Assembly (NCBI GenBank): GCA_963792815.1
Contig: CAWBXR010000001.1
Location: forward strand, 1-64,000
From: JARRPM01 sp963792815
GTDB lineage: Bacteria > Pseudomonadota > Gammaproteobacteria > Pseudomonadales > Halieaceae
Length of the DNA: 64,000 nucleotides
Direction of reading: 5' to 3'
Numbering within the stretch: the first letter of the stretch is position 1; each line of letters begins with the position of its first letter. Shown one piece after another: positions 35,677 through 45,060 of the stretch. The position numbers and the translations under genes are program-made. Under the pieces are notes generated by a model. The model was not told the DNA's origin and did not search any database. It worked only from the letters and a program-made list of their open reading frames with translations.

Positions 35677-36375
35677 TCAGTGCTTGGGCTGTTGGTTCCA
35701 GCGCTCTTCTTTAGCCAGGGTCTCGAGATCGTTGAATACCGTGTCCGCATCCAGAAAGCCGGTGCTGTAGATATTGCGGATTCTGCGCTGCCTGTCGATG
35801 AGGAATACTCGTAGTATGTGCGACATGCTGCCGGTGGAATTCCCTTGCTGATCATATTCACGCCGCCGCCATTGGTTGTAACCTTCAAGGATGGGCTGCA
35901 GCTCGGACTCTGATGCGGTGGTCAGGAACTGCCAGTCAGACCCTGCCACGCGAAAATGCCTGGCGTAGTCGACCAGCGCGGCAGGGGTATCCTGCTCGGG
36001 GTCGAAGCTGAGGCTGATCAGGCGTACAGCCGGCGCCAGGCTGGTATCTTCAGCCAGGCGAGTCTGTACTTTTTTCATGACATAACTGGCCAGGGGGCAG
36101 CCGTTGATATCTGAGCAATGAGTATAGATAAAGCCCAGCAGCACCAGTTTATCGCCGTACAGGTCGTAAAGGGTCAGTTGCTCGCCGGTATCGTTGAGAA
36201 CCTTGCCATCTGCAGCAGTGCCCAGCGGAGGAAGCTGGTAGCTGCCCGCTGGTGGCGGTTCATACTGTAGTGGGCCATAACCGTGGCCGAGCACCTTGGC
36301 GGGCTCCGCGGCTGAGATAACCTGACAGGAAAGCAGGGCGGCAAACAGTGCCACCTTCCCTTGCCGGAATTTCAT
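35677..36375 (-). CDS. SCO1/SenC family copper-binding protein of the methanethiol oxidase locus
   Basis: A 232-residue periplasmic thioredoxin-fold copper chaperone. After a signal peptide (cleavage near ISAA) it has GFIYTHCSDINGCPLASYVMKKVQ, where the two Cys bind copper with the His of MSHILRVFLID. The ATG overlaps the mtoX stop as ATGA. SCO1/SenC proteins are reported beside mtoX, presumably to supply copper to methanethiol oxidase, so this is its likely job rather than cytochrome oxidase assembly. Confidence 0.87.
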   Translation of the reverse strand: MKFRQGKVALFAALLSCQVISAAEPAKVLGHGYGPLQYEPPPAGSYQLPPLGTAADGKVLNDTGEQLTLYDLYGDKLVLLGFIYTHCSDINGCPLASYVMKKVQTRLAEDTSLAPAVRLISLSFDPEQDTPAALVDYARHFRVAGSDWQFLTTASESELQPILEGYNQWRRREYDQQGNSTGSMSHILRVFLIDRQRRIRNIYSTGFLDADTVFNDLETLAKEERWNQQPKH

Positions 36376-37679
36376 CGGGCGGCGGTTTTGTCGCCGTAGA
36401 GGGCATAGGCACCGAACCGCATCTGGTGTGGCGCGCCCAGCTTTGCCGCCAGGAAGTCGATACTGAAAGTCTGCTTGAGCTCCTTGCCGTCGTAGTCATA
36501 CACCTTGAGATATTGCAGGTCAGGCCCTGCTGGTTCCCGCTTGTCCCAATTGGCTATCAGCGATGACGTGTAGTAGACCCTTTTGCCATCCCAACTCTGG
36601 GATACCATGTTCACCTGTTCGCCGATCTTTTTGGTGTAGATTTGTTTGGCGTGGTGCGGGTCACTGATATCGTACAGCCGCGTCATGCCATCGTTCCAGG
36701 TATTGACCCACAAGCGGGAATCGTCAGCGGTGATTGAGATGTCTACCGGAAAGGGTATTTTCGCTGCGTCGCCGATATCGCCGACTTCCTCTGCCTGCCA
36801 TGCCCCTTTGTCGTCCTCATAGATCAGCCAGATTTTGGAGGTCAATGCGGTGCTGGTAAAACAGTAGTTGTGATCTTCCTGCCAGGCACAGCGCAGTTCC
36901 AGCGGCACGCCTGGTACATCCAGTATTTTCCTGGGTTGACGCGCATGCAGGTCCCACACCACGACCGTATTGCCGAATGCTTTCATCGCCTCAGCGTCTG
37001 CCATCAGGACACCAAGGTTCATCATGTAGTTATTCCAACCGGTGAAGGATGAGGTAACCATGATGTTCTTGCGCGGCAGCGCTCGAACATCGTAGCCATA
37101 GCCGTCAGCAAACTCGCCCGACTTTTCCGCGCCTCTGAGGTCGTCATCGGTGGGCATCCAGTGCGTCACCACATAGTCGCCGGCGTTGGTGTACTCCACC
37201 AGCGCCGTCCGACCGCCGTGGTCGCGATTATTCGAGAGTCCACTGATCATCATGCGACCCGGCAGGGCATAGTTGGTGTGCGGTCCGACCACACCACCGG
37301 TTTTGGCCACAAAGTCAGTGATTGTCTTGTCTAGCGTGGGTTTTGCCGGATCGGTATGGATATCGAAGATAAATATTCTGCTGGTATCCAGGCTGGATGC
37401 CCAGAGGTAGCGCCTGTCGTCTGTTAGGCCGGTATGGTGGGCTTCATTGCGGCCTCCCACCGAGAGGCTGCTGACCACCTTGCCGTAGGCAGGTGAATCG
37501 GGGTTGACGTCGACAGTCACCAACTTGTCCTGCTCGTCCCCCACGCCCTCGACGCCAAGGGTCCAGACGTAGACGAAATCCTCCTGGCCCTCGATCTTCG
37601 CCATGTATGGGGACATGCAGGTTTCGTCTGCCCGGGTGAGTTGTGCTGCGAAGAGGACAGCAATCAATATCCACCGCAT
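36372..37679 (-). CDS. mtoX: Methanethiol oxidase (selenium-binding protein SBP56 family)
   Basis: Oxidises methanethiol to formaldehyde, hydrogen sulfide and hydrogen peroxide in the periplasm. The 435-residue protein has a signal peptide (MRWILIAVLFAAQLTRA), then the SBP56 beta-propeller. It has the N-terminal ETCMSPYMAKIEGQEDFVYVW, GRNEAHHTGLTDDRRYLWASSLDTSRIFIFD, WNNYMMNLGV and DVPGVPLELRCAW, and ends APHQMRFGAY. The periplasmic form and the adjacent SCO1 and MauG genes match the reported bacterial mtoX locus, which supports this function over an undefined SBP56 role. Confidence 0.88.
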   Translation of the reverse strand: MRWILIAVLFAAQLTRADETCMSPYMAKIEGQEDFVYVWTLGVEGVGDEQDKLVTVDVNPDSPAYGKVVSSLSVGGRNEAHHTGLTDDRRYLWASSLDTSRIFIFDIHTDPAKPTLDKTITDFVAKTGGVVGPHTNYALPGRMMISGLSNNRDHGGRTALVEYTNAGDYVVTHWMPTDDDLRGAEKSGEFADGYGYDVRALPRKNIMVTSSFTGWNNYMMNLGVLMADAEAMKAFGNTVVVWDLHARQPRKILDVPGVPLELRCAWQEDHNYCFTSTALTSKIWLIYEDDKGAWQAEEVGDIGDAAKIPFPVDISITADDSRLWVNTWNDGMTRLYDISDPHHAKQIYTKKIGEQVNMVSQSWDGKRVYYTSSLIANWDKREPAGPDLQYLKVYDYDGKELKQTFSIDFLAAKLGAPHQMRFGAYALYGDKTAAR

Positions 37680-37736
37680 GATAAATCACTCTTATACTGC
37701 GAATAATCCAGCATAGCCCACAATGAGGATTCCGCA

Positions 37737-38963
37737 ATGGTAATGCCCCCGGGCCGATCACGTACTTCACAGCGCTTGCTGGGAATGCTCATATTGACCG
37801 TGTGGATACGTGCGCTTGGCGCCACCGGGGCTTGGGCGGCACCGACTGTTCTGTCCGCCATAAGTCCGGGCGAGGGGCGTTGGAATGCTTTGCCTGTCCC
37901 TGCCGTCGCACCGATTCTCGGTCTTCCCGTGATGGCCATCCCGCAGGACAATCAACTCACCCGGGAGAAAATTGACCTTGGGCGGAAGTTGTTTTTTGAT
38001 CGCCGCCTGTCATTCAACCGCACCCTGTCCTGCGCCATGTGCCATATCCCGGAGCAGGGATTCAGCCAGAACGAGTTGCGCACGCCGGTGGGGATCCAGG
38101 GGCGGTTTGTAAAGCGCAACGCTCCCACCCTGTACAATGTGGGTTATCGCCAGCGCCTGTTTCATGATGGGCGTGAATCCAGTCTGGAAAATCAGGTATG
38201 GCAGCCCTTGCTCATGTCTAATGAGATGGCGAATCCTTCCGTAGGGTTTGTAATAGATACGTTGAATTCACAGATAGACTATCGCGGTCTGTTCGAGTCC
38301 GCATTTGGTCGGGGGGTTGGCATTGAAACCATTGGCCAGGCATTGGCAAGTTATCAGCGCACCCTGGTGTCTGCCGGTTCAGCTTTTGACCGCTGGTATT
38401 TCGGTGGAGAATCAACGGCGCTGAGCGAGGCGGAGCAGCGCGGCTTTGCATTGTTCAAAGGCAGTGGCTGTACCAGCTGTCATACCATTGATCACGATTA
38501 CGCGCTGTTCAGCGACGGCGATTTCCACGATACCGGAATCGGTTACGCCCGGTCTATGCATCCCGGTGACCCTGCCAACAGTACCGTGCGGCTGGCGCCG
38601 GGTGTGGAAATAGTGCCCGAAGTGAGTTTCGCCAGACCGGTGTCGAGTGATCTGGGTCGTTATGAGGCGACCGGCAGGACAGCTGATCGCTGGAAGTATC
38701 TGACGCCCACACTGCGCAACGTTGCGCTGACAGCCCCCTATATGCACGACGGCTCGCTACCTGATCTTTCCACTGTCCTGCGGTTCTATAATGAAGGGGG
38801 CGTAGCGCACCCTGAACTCGATCTGATGATACGGCCTCTTGGTCTCGATCAGTCGCAGCTGCGGGATCTCGAGCTTTTTCTGCGCGCATTGACGGGCGAC
38901 AATATAGAGCAACTCGGCGATGATGGCCGATCCGTTGGGATCGGTGATCCTGGTCTGCAGTAG
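37737..38963 (+). CDS. MauG-like di-heme cytochrome c peroxidase
   Basis: A 408-residue periplasmic di-heme protein of the MauG/CcpA family. A signal anchor (LLGMLILTVWIRALGATGAWA) is followed by two CxxCH heme motifs, CAMCHIPEQGFSQNE (about residue 100) and CTSCHTIDHDYALF (about residue 243), and TAPYMHDGSLPDLSTVLRFYNEGG near the end. MauG enzymes make protein-derived cofactors; a MauG-like gene accompanies mtoX in methylotrophs and may mature or protect methanethiol oxidase. It diverges from mtoX with 57 bases between starts, implying a shared regulatory region. Confidence 0.87.
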   Translation: MVMPPGRSRTSQRLLGMLILTVWIRALGATGAWAAPTVLSAISPGEGRWNALPVPAVAPILGLPVMAIPQDNQLTREKIDLGRKLFFDRRLSFNRTLSCAMCHIPEQGFSQNELRTPVGIQGRFVKRNAPTLYNVGYRQRLFHDGRESSLENQVWQPLLMSNEMANPSVGFVIDTLNSQIDYRGLFESAFGRGVGIETIGQALASYQRTLVSAGSAFDRWYFGGESTALSEAEQRGFALFKGSGCTSCHTIDHDYALFSDGDFHDTGIGYARSMHPGDPANSTVRLAPGVEIVPEVSFARPVSSDLGRYEATGRTADRWKYLTPTLRNVALTAPYMHDGSLPDLSTVLRFYNEGGVAHPELDLMIRPLGLDQSQLRDLELFLRALTGDNIEQLGDDGRSVGIGDPGLQ

Positions 38964-39126
38964 TGCGACCTGTGGTATTTTGATCTGAACTGGCAGGCCC
39001 TCTGTACAGTCTTTACCCCAGACGCTGTGTTCGAGGTGCCAGGTCTTGTCACCATGTGGGTTCTGGCAGGGATAAAGCGTTACATGGAACCGAGGGTAGG
39101 TGTCCGCTCCCCCACCTGATGTGGCC

Positions 39127-39564
39127 TCAGGTTTCAAACAGCTGGGTTTCGATATTTTGGAAGGCTTTGAATTCCAGCGGATTGCCGCTGGGATCCAGCA
39201 AGAACATTGTGGCCTGCTCTCCCGGCTGTCCCTCAAAGCGGATGTAAGGCTCGATCACAAAGTCTATGGCTGCCAATTGCAATTCGCTCGCAAGGGCCTT
39301 CCACCGGTCCATTGTCAATACGACGCCAAAGTGGGGGACAGGCACGGCATGTCCGTCCACAGGATTTTGTGAGGAATCAAAGCGAATTGCGGGATAGCTT
39401 AGAGACAGGTGACACACCAGCTGGTGGCCGAAAAAATTGAAGTCTACCCACGAGACGTCGCTGCGTCCTTCCGGGCACCCCAGGGTCTTACCGTAAAATT
39501 CCCTGGCCTCGGAAATGTCGCGGACTTCTATGGCCAGGTGGAACGGCGGTAGAGTTGGTGGCAT
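39127..39564 (-). CDS. VOC-superfamily (glyoxalase/dioxygenase-fold) protein
   Basis: A 145-residue metal-dependent VOC-fold protein from the ATG of MPPTLPPFHLAIEVRD. It shows a beta-alpha-beta-beta-beta unit with His in FHLAIEV (metal ligand), FFGHQLVCH, HFGVVL and a C-terminal MFLLDPSGNPLEFKAF whose Glu is the usual ligand. The reaction is unknown. It is downstream of the isomerase-like and alkB genes on the same strand, possibly one operon. The 21 upstream in-frame residues were dropped. Confidence 0.8.
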   Translation of the reverse strand: MPPTLPPFHLAIEVRDISEAREFYGKTLGCPEGRSDVSWVDFNFFGHQLVCHLSLSYPAIRFDSSQNPVDGHAVPVPHFGVVLTMDRWKALASELQLAAIDFVIEPYIRFEGQPGEQATMFLLDPSGNPLEFKAFQNIETQLFET

Positions 39565-39672
39565 GCGAATTGGCTCTTCAATATAATAGCGAAAACCGCG
39601 TAGCAGTCTTGAGTTTGCCCCTGCCACCTGTGCCAGTGATCCACAGGCGGACCGCTTCAGTCATGGCGCCCA

Positions 39673-40149
39673 TTATTCGGGCTTCAGCAAGCACTGGTGC
39701 GCCACCTTGATCATGATTGCAATAACGATTCCGATACCGACCACGAACAACAGGAAGGCAATGTCATTCATTACATTGGATTCGCCGGTGAGTTCGAGCC
39801 CCCGGGCATTGGGAAACAGCGGGTCGATAGTGGAGGCGATAACGATCGTCCACGCGGTGATTATCATGCCTATTGCCAGCCGCCTGGATGTTTTGGCGGA
39901 GAAATTCAACAGGGGTAAAACAGCCGCCATCAGCCACAGGCCAAAGCCATTGGTGATCCCTTCCATATGCGCCATACGCCAGGCGTCATAGGTGCCCGGC
40001 ATCTGGAAGTCGATCACGCCCGGGATAGGCCAAAGCCGAATATCTCCGATCAGGAAGAATAAAAAACCGAAACCAACGACAAATGCATACAGCAACACCA
40101 GCGCCCCGTGACCGACCAGCAGGCGCTGGCTCTTTCGAATCTCGTCCAT
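39673..40149 (-). CDS. Styrene-oxide-isomerase-like membrane protein (second copy, Tyr absent)
   Basis: A 158-residue four-helix membrane protein from MDEIRKSQRLLVGHGAL, preceded by GAGGGG. It shares with the protein at 33570 the MPGTYDAWRMAHMEGITNGFGLW block, with heme-ligand-like His and Asn six residues apart as in StyC. The Tyr expected 45 residues after the His is Ser (AWTIVIASTIDPLFPNARGL). The fold and heme site may be kept while the epoxide-isomerase Tyr is lost, so its activity may differ. It is downstream of alkB, with 153 bases between them. Confidence 0.65.
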   Translation of the reverse strand: MDEIRKSQRLLVGHGALVLLYAFVVGFGFLFFLIGDIRLWPIPGVIDFQMPGTYDAWRMAHMEGITNGFGLWLMAAVLPLLNFSAKTSRRLAIGMIITAWTIVIASTIDPLFPNARGLELTGESNVMNDIAFLLFVVGIGIVIAIMIKVAHQCLLKPE

Positions 40150-40302
40150 AGTTAGCCCCTCAGTTAACAAGCTCGCGCAGCCCTGGAATAATAGCCGATA
40201 GAATGCCGTGTCGCAGGGTCCGCGGAAAAAGCCGGCAACACCAGGTGTGAAGTCACCGGGGTTGCCGCGGGGGCTGTCAAGGCTGGGGACGCGGTGACGC
40301 GC

Positions 40303-41484
40303 TCAGGCCAGCTGTTCCGGGGCGTAACGCCGCATCAGGTGCTCGCGTTTGGAGGGCAGTACATTGAGCTTGGAAAAATCACCGTCCGCCCAGTCCAGGG
40401 TGCGGCGGTCCATAATGGCGAACCACAGTGGCGGCACCAGTGCGATCGCAAACATCAATGGGTAGCCGCTGGGCAGTTCCGGGAGCTCGTCGAAGCTGCG
40501 CAGACTCTGGTAGCGCCGTGTGGCATTGGCGTGGTGGTCGGAGTGGCGTTGCAGGTTGAACAGAATCAGGTTGGACATGATGTGGTTTGAGTTCCACGAG
40601 TGGTGCGGCTGGCAGCGCTCGTAGCGACCGTTTTCCAGTTTCTTCCGCAGCAGCCCGTAGTGCTCGATATAGTTGGCGCTGGTCAGAATGCCGAACCACC
40701 CCCACAGCGCCTGCACAAAAAGGAAAGGAACCATTATCCAGCCAAAGGCGACCAGCAGGCAGCCATACAGTACGACGGTGATTAGCAGCGGCTGCAATAC
40801 TTCGTTCTGGAGTGTCCAGGGTCCCTGGCCGTCGCGGGCGAGGCGGGCTTTCTCCGAATTCCAGGCGCGGCGCACGGCCCCCGAAATTTCGGTGCAGGCG
40901 AATCCGTATATCGATTGCCCCATTTTCGCACTGGCCGGGTCTGCGGGTGTCGCCACATCCACGTGGTGGCCGCGGTTGTGCTCGATTAAAAAGTGTCCGT
41001 AACCGACCACCGCCAGCACGATCTTGGCCAGCCAGCGCTCGAGTTTGGTTTTCTTGTGGCCGAGTTCATGGCCGGTGTTAATGGCAAGGCCGTTCACCAC
41101 GCCTACCGAGAGCGCCAGGCCGAGGATGGCGTACCAGGGCAGATTCTGGGTGCCAACGATGTAAGCGGTGTAGATAAGGGTGAAATAGTGAATGGGGACT
41201 GTCAGGTAGGTCAGCACGCGGTAGTAGCGGTCACTTTCGAGTTGCTCCACAACCTCCGGCGGTGGATTGCTCGAATCGGTGGGCAGCAGGTGGTCGATGA
41301 CAGGAACCAGACCGTACCATACCGCCAGGGTCCCCCAGTACCAGGCCACCTGGCCGGAGCTGATGGCCAGCCAGCAGGAGATGACGGGCATGATTGGCCA
41401 GAAGAGCGAGAGGGACCAGAGCCAGCGGCGGCGATCAGTGTAGGTGACGGTGCTGCCATCGGCGCAAACGGCTTGAATAGACAT
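40303..41484 (-). CDS. alkB: Alkane 1-monooxygenase (AlkB family)
   Basis: An integral-membrane non-heme di-iron hydroxylase that inserts oxygen into the terminal carbon of alkanes or epoxidises alkenes, with electrons from rubredoxin. The 393-residue protein has six hydrophobic segments and the full His set: NTGHELGH (139-143), EHNRGHH (168-174), NYIEHYGL (271-278) and LQRHSDHHA (311-319). GGAGGAAA precedes the ATG. No rubredoxin gene is adjacent. It diverges from a LysR gene, probably its regulator. The substrate (alkane or terpenoid side chain) cannot be told from sequence. Confidence 0.9.
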   Translation of the reverse strand: MSIQAVCADGSTVTYTDRRRWLWSLSLFWPIMPVISCWLAISSGQVAWYWGTLAVWYGLVPVIDHLLPTDSSNPPPEVVEQLESDRYYRVLTYLTVPIHYFTLIYTAYIVGTQNLPWYAILGLALSVGVVNGLAINTGHELGHKKTKLERWLAKIVLAVVGYGHFLIEHNRGHHVDVATPADPASAKMGQSIYGFACTEISGAVRRAWNSEKARLARDGQGPWTLQNEVLQPLLITVVLYGCLLVAFGWIMVPFLFVQALWGWFGILTSANYIEHYGLLRKKLENGRYERCQPHHSWNSNHIMSNLILFNLQRHSDHHANATRRYQSLRSFDELPELPSGYPLMFAIALVPPLWFAIMDRRTLDWADGDFSKLNVLPSKREHLMRRYAPEQLA

Positions 41485-41539
41485 TTATTATTTCCTCCGA
41501 GATCAATCAAGGGGCGTGGCAACAAGATGACATAAGCAC

Positions 41540-41557
41540 GAATTTAGTGTCAAATTC
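41540..41557. promoter_or_regulatory. Candidate LysR operator between alkB and lysR
   Basis: GAATTTAGTGTCAAATTC is a perfect palindrome of 6-base arms with a 6-base spacer, in the 104-base gap between the divergent alkB and LysR genes. It has the T-N11-A form of LysR-type sites. Confidence 0.5.
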
Positions 41558-41588
41558 ATTATATTCTCGTATTTGATAGATATTTGTC

Positions 41589-42545
41589 ATGAGTGAATCG
41601 ATCCGGCAACTGCGTCACGTGCTCGCCCTGTGTGAGCATCGCAACTATCGGCGCGCGGCGGAGGCGCTGTCCCTTACGCAGTCGGCGCTGTCGGTGAGCA
41701 TACGTCGCCTGGAGGAGGAATACGGCGTTCCGCTCTTCATCCGGGGGCGCAGCGGCGTGACCCCAACGGAATTCGGGGAAATCCTTGCCCGGGCGGCCAG
41801 GCAGACACTCGGTACCATAGCCCGCGCGCGAAGGGAGGTGGAGCTGCTGAGTAACCTGGAGAGCGGCCAGGTCGTTATCGGTTCAGACCCCTGGATGGCG
41901 GACAGTATTGTGGCACCCGCACTCGCGCGCCTGTTGCGCAAATACCCCAAGCTGCGATTTCGCCTGCGTACCCATAGCTGGGACGAACTGCAGGAGGATT
42001 TGCTGGCGCGCAACGTTGATGTTTACGTGGGCTCACCCTTCGAGCCGATGGATTCCGGTATTCGTACCCGCACATTTGCCCTGTCTTCGCCGGTCATAAT
42101 ATGCCGGCGCGATCACCCGCTGACCCTGTTGCCTGCGCTGTATATCAAAGACGTGTTGCCGTTTCCTCTGCTGGTGCCAAAACTGCCCGGCTGGTACCTG
42201 AACTGGCTGGGTCAGCAATACAGCACCAGCCGCTCCAGCGAGGAGCTGCACGACCTGTTTTTGCGCGCCGAAGACTTGACGGTTATTCGGCGTATAGTGC
42301 GTGAAACCGACGCGGTCACTGCAAGCCTTATCAATACCTTCCCCTCTGACCTGTCGCCCGACGACTTCGCCATGCTCCATATCGCCGACCTGGCACATAT
42401 AGCATCACCCGGCATCATTGCCACGCTTTCCGACCGGCCAATCCCCGAGGCTACCCAGGGTTTTATCGATGAAGTACTGGTAGAGATCGAAAGCCTGGAG
42501 GCGCGGCTCGACATCCCGCGCAAGTCAAAAGACCGGGCCCTTTAA
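41589..42545 (+). CDS. LysR-family transcriptional regulator
   Basis: A 318-residue regulator. The N-terminal winged helix-turn-helix (IRQLRHVLALCEHRNYRRAAEALSLTQSALSVSIRRLEEEYGVPLFIRG) is followed by the two-lobed co-inducer domain (from about residue 92). It is divergent from alkB with a palindromic site between them, so it probably regulates alkB in response to a hydrocarbon-derived ligand. The ATG is within TGTCATGAG with no strong ribosome-binding site. Confidence 0.9.
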   Translation: MSESIRQLRHVLALCEHRNYRRAAEALSLTQSALSVSIRRLEEEYGVPLFIRGRSGVTPTEFGEILARAARQTLGTIARARREVELLSNLESGQVVIGSDPWMADSIVAPALARLLRKYPKLRFRLRTHSWDELQEDLLARNVDVYVGSPFEPMDSGIRTRTFALSSPVIICRRDHPLTLLPALYIKDVLPFPLLVPKLPGWYLNWLGQQYSTSRSSEELHDLFLRAEDLTVIRRIVRETDAVTASLINTFPSDLSPDDFAMLHIADLAHIASPGIIATLSDRPIPEATQGFIDEVLVEIESLEARLDIPRKSKDRAL

Positions 42546-42575
42546 GGGAGCGACTGGAGCCGGTTCAAGGGGCCG

Positions 42576-42595
42576 CTGTCCTGTCGGGGGGACAG
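42576..42595. terminator. Bidirectional terminator-like hairpin
   Basis: CTGTCC and GGACAG form a stem with an 8-base loop in the 52-base gap between the convergent LysR and glycogen phosphorylase genes. It lacks a clear T-tract on either side. Confidence 0.45.
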
Positions 42596-42597
42596 TG

Positions 42598-45060
42598 TCA
42601 AAGCCCCCAGATTTCCCGGCTGTAATCACCAATGGTTCGGTCGCTGGAAAAGCGTGCACTGGCGGCCGTGTTGAAAATACTCATCCTGGTCCAGGTCTCG
42701 GTGTCCTGGTAAGCGGCGGAAACCCGCTGCTGGGCCTCAATGTACCCGCGGAAATCCGCCGCCGTCATCCAGGCGTCGTGCCTGCTTCGGATGGAGCCGA
42801 TCACCGGGTCGAAGATGCCCGGTTCGAACAGGTTGAAGTGGCCGCTTTCCAGCAGGGTCATCACCCGTGTAAACGCCTCGTCCTCGGCGATCAGGCTATC
42901 CGGGTTATAGTCCCGGCGCGCGGCGCCAACCTGGTGTGCATCCAGGCCGAAAAGGAAAAAGTTTTCGTTGCCGACCGCCTCGCGTATCTCGATGTTGGCG
43001 CCATCGAGTGTGCCGATAGTCAGCGCGCCATTCATCATGAACTTCATATTGCCGGTACCCGATGCCTCCTTGCCGGCCGTGGATATCTGCTCTGACAGGT
43101 CGGTTCCTGGACAAATCACTTCCATCGCGGTAACGCAGTAGTTTGGCAGGAACGCCACTCGCAGCCAGGGCTTCAGGCGCGCGTCTGCGTTGATGACAGC
43201 CGCCACGTTATTCACCAGTTTTATGATGGTTTTCGCCATGGCATAGCCGGGGGCGGCCTTGCCGCCAATCAGTATGCAACGTGGCTGCAGGCCCTCTACC
43301 TCACCGCGAACCACCCGGTCGTAGAGGTGAATAATGTGCAGCACGTTGAGCAACTGGCGCTTGTATTCATGAATACGCTTTACCTGCACATCGAACAGCA
43401 TATCCGGGTCAAACTCCACGCGGCAGTCGCGCCGCACCAGCTCCACCAGGCGCTCCTTGTTGGCCCGTTTCACTGCCTGCCAGCGCTGGCGAAATCCCTG
43501 GTCATCGGCGTAAGGACGCAATCTGGCAATGTCCTCGAGATCGGAAATCCATTGATCGCCGATCACCTCTGAAACAATCCCGGTCAAGCCCGGATTACAG
43601 TGAGCGAGCCAGCGACGCGGCGTGACACCGTTGGTCTTGTTGTTGAACTTGTGGGGCCACAGTTGGTAGAAATCGTTGAACAGGCCCTCTTCCAACAATT
43701 GGGTATGCAGTGCGGCGACACCGTTCACGGAGAAACTGCCGACAATAGCGAGGTAGGCCATGCGCACCTGGGGGTAATCACCTTCCTCGATAATGGACAT
43801 GCGCCGCTCGCGCTCGGTATCCCCGGGCCAGTGTTGCGCCACCTGCACGAGAAAGCGCGCGTTGATCTCATAGATAATATCCAGCAGCCGGGGCAACAGT
43901 TCCCGGAACAGCGCTACCGGCCACCTCTCCAGGGCCTCGGGTAGCAGGGTATGGTTGGTGTAGGCCATGGTGCCGCTGGTTATTTCCCAGGCCTCGTCCC
44001 AGCCCAGCAGGTAGTCGTCCATAAGCAGGCGCATAAGTTCGGCGACGGCGATAGATGGATGTGTATCGTTCAGCTGAAAGCCGTTTTTTTGCGAAAACAG
44101 GGAGAAGTCTGCGCCGTTACGCTTCACCCATCTGCGCAGCACATCCTGCAGGCTGGCCGACGCCAGAAAGTATTGCTGGCGCAGGCGCAGTTCCTTGCCG
44201 TTCTCGCTGGCATCGTTGGGATACAGCACCATGGTGATCTGCTCCGCCAGGTTCTTGGCGGCGACAGCTTCGGTGTAGCTGCCGGCGTTGAACTCTTCGA
44301 GATCGAACTCATCGGTTGCTTCTGATTTCCACAGGCGCAGCGTATTTACAACGCCGTTGCGATAGCCCGGTACCGGCACATCATAGGGAACCGCCAGCAC
44401 ATCGTGGGTGTTGACCCAGTGAGCGTGCTGCTTGCCCGCCGGGTCCCGGTAATAGTCGGAGTGGCCAAAGAACTTTATTCTGACGGTATTTTCCGGGCTT
44501 TCGATTTCCCAGGGATTGCCGTCACGCAGCCAGTGATCGGGACATTCCACCTGGTAGCCGTCGTCAATTTTCTGGTGAAACATACCGTACTCGTAGCGAA
44601 TGCCGTACCCGGTGACGGGCAGCGCGAGGCAGGCACAGCTGTCGAGAAAACAGGCCGCGAGCCTGCCGAGACCGCCGTTTCCGAGCCCGGCATCCACCTC
44701 TTCCTGCTCCACCTGCTCCAGAGAGCAGCCATAATTGTGCAGTGCCTGGCGAACCGGCTCTTCGAGATCGAGATTGATCACGGCGTTGCTGAGAGCGCGA
44801 CCCATCAGGAACTCCATTGAGATATAACTGATGCGCTTCGGGTTCGATTCCATTCGCTGGTCGCGCGTTTCGCGCCACCGCTCGATCAGCCGATCCCTGA
44901 TGGTAAGCGCCAGCGCATAAAACAGGTAGCGATGGGAGTCACCTACCCCATCCCGGCCCAGAGTCAGGCGGAAATGACGATTGAGGTCCTCCGTCACATG
45001 CTCCTGGTCCATCCCCAGAGGTTCCATGCCGAGGTGGCCAGTATTTGCAGGTTCATTCAC
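42598..45060 (-). CDS. glgP: Glycogen/starch/alpha-glucan phosphorylase
   Basis: A PLP-dependent enzyme releasing glucose 1-phosphate from glycogen in the cytoplasm. A GTG start (after GGAG) gives 820 residues, the normal length; 29 residues upstream are not family-like. Family blocks include ISMEFLMGRALSNAVINL, GNGGLGRLAACFLDS, QLNDTHPSIAVAELMR, NKTNGVTPRRWLAHCNPGL, VKRIHEYKRQLLN and the PLP-lysine motif EASGTGNMKFMMNGALTIGTLDGANIE. No other glycogen genes are adjacent. Confidence 0.95.
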   Translation of the reverse strand: MNEPANTGHLGMEPLGMDQEHVTEDLNRHFRLTLGRDGVGDSHRYLFYALALTIRDRLIERWRETRDQRMESNPKRISYISMEFLMGRALSNAVINLDLEEPVRQALHNYGCSLEQVEQEEVDAGLGNGGLGRLAACFLDSCACLALPVTGYGIRYEYGMFHQKIDDGYQVECPDHWLRDGNPWEIESPENTVRIKFFGHSDYYRDPAGKQHAHWVNTHDVLAVPYDVPVPGYRNGVVNTLRLWKSEATDEFDLEEFNAGSYTEAVAAKNLAEQITMVLYPNDASENGKELRLRQQYFLASASLQDVLRRWVKRNGADFSLFSQKNGFQLNDTHPSIAVAELMRLLMDDYLLGWDEAWEITSGTMAYTNHTLLPEALERWPVALFRELLPRLLDIIYEINARFLVQVAQHWPGDTERERRMSIIEEGDYPQVRMAYLAIVGSFSVNGVAALHTQLLEEGLFNDFYQLWPHKFNNKTNGVTPRRWLAHCNPGLTGIVSEVIGDQWISDLEDIARLRPYADDQGFRQRWQAVKRANKERLVELVRRDCRVEFDPDMLFDVQVKRIHEYKRQLLNVLHIIHLYDRVVRGEVEGLQPRCILIGGKAAPGYAMAKTIIKLVNNVAAVINADARLKPWLRVAFLPNYCVTAMEVICPGTDLSEQISTAGKEASGTGNMKFMMNGALTIGTLDGANIEIREAVGNENFFLFGLDAHQVGAARRDYNPDSLIAEDEAFTRVMTLLESGHFNLFEPGIFDPVIGSIRSRHDAWMTAADFRGYIEAQQRVSAAYQDTETWTRMSIFNTAASARFSSDRTIGDYSREIWGL

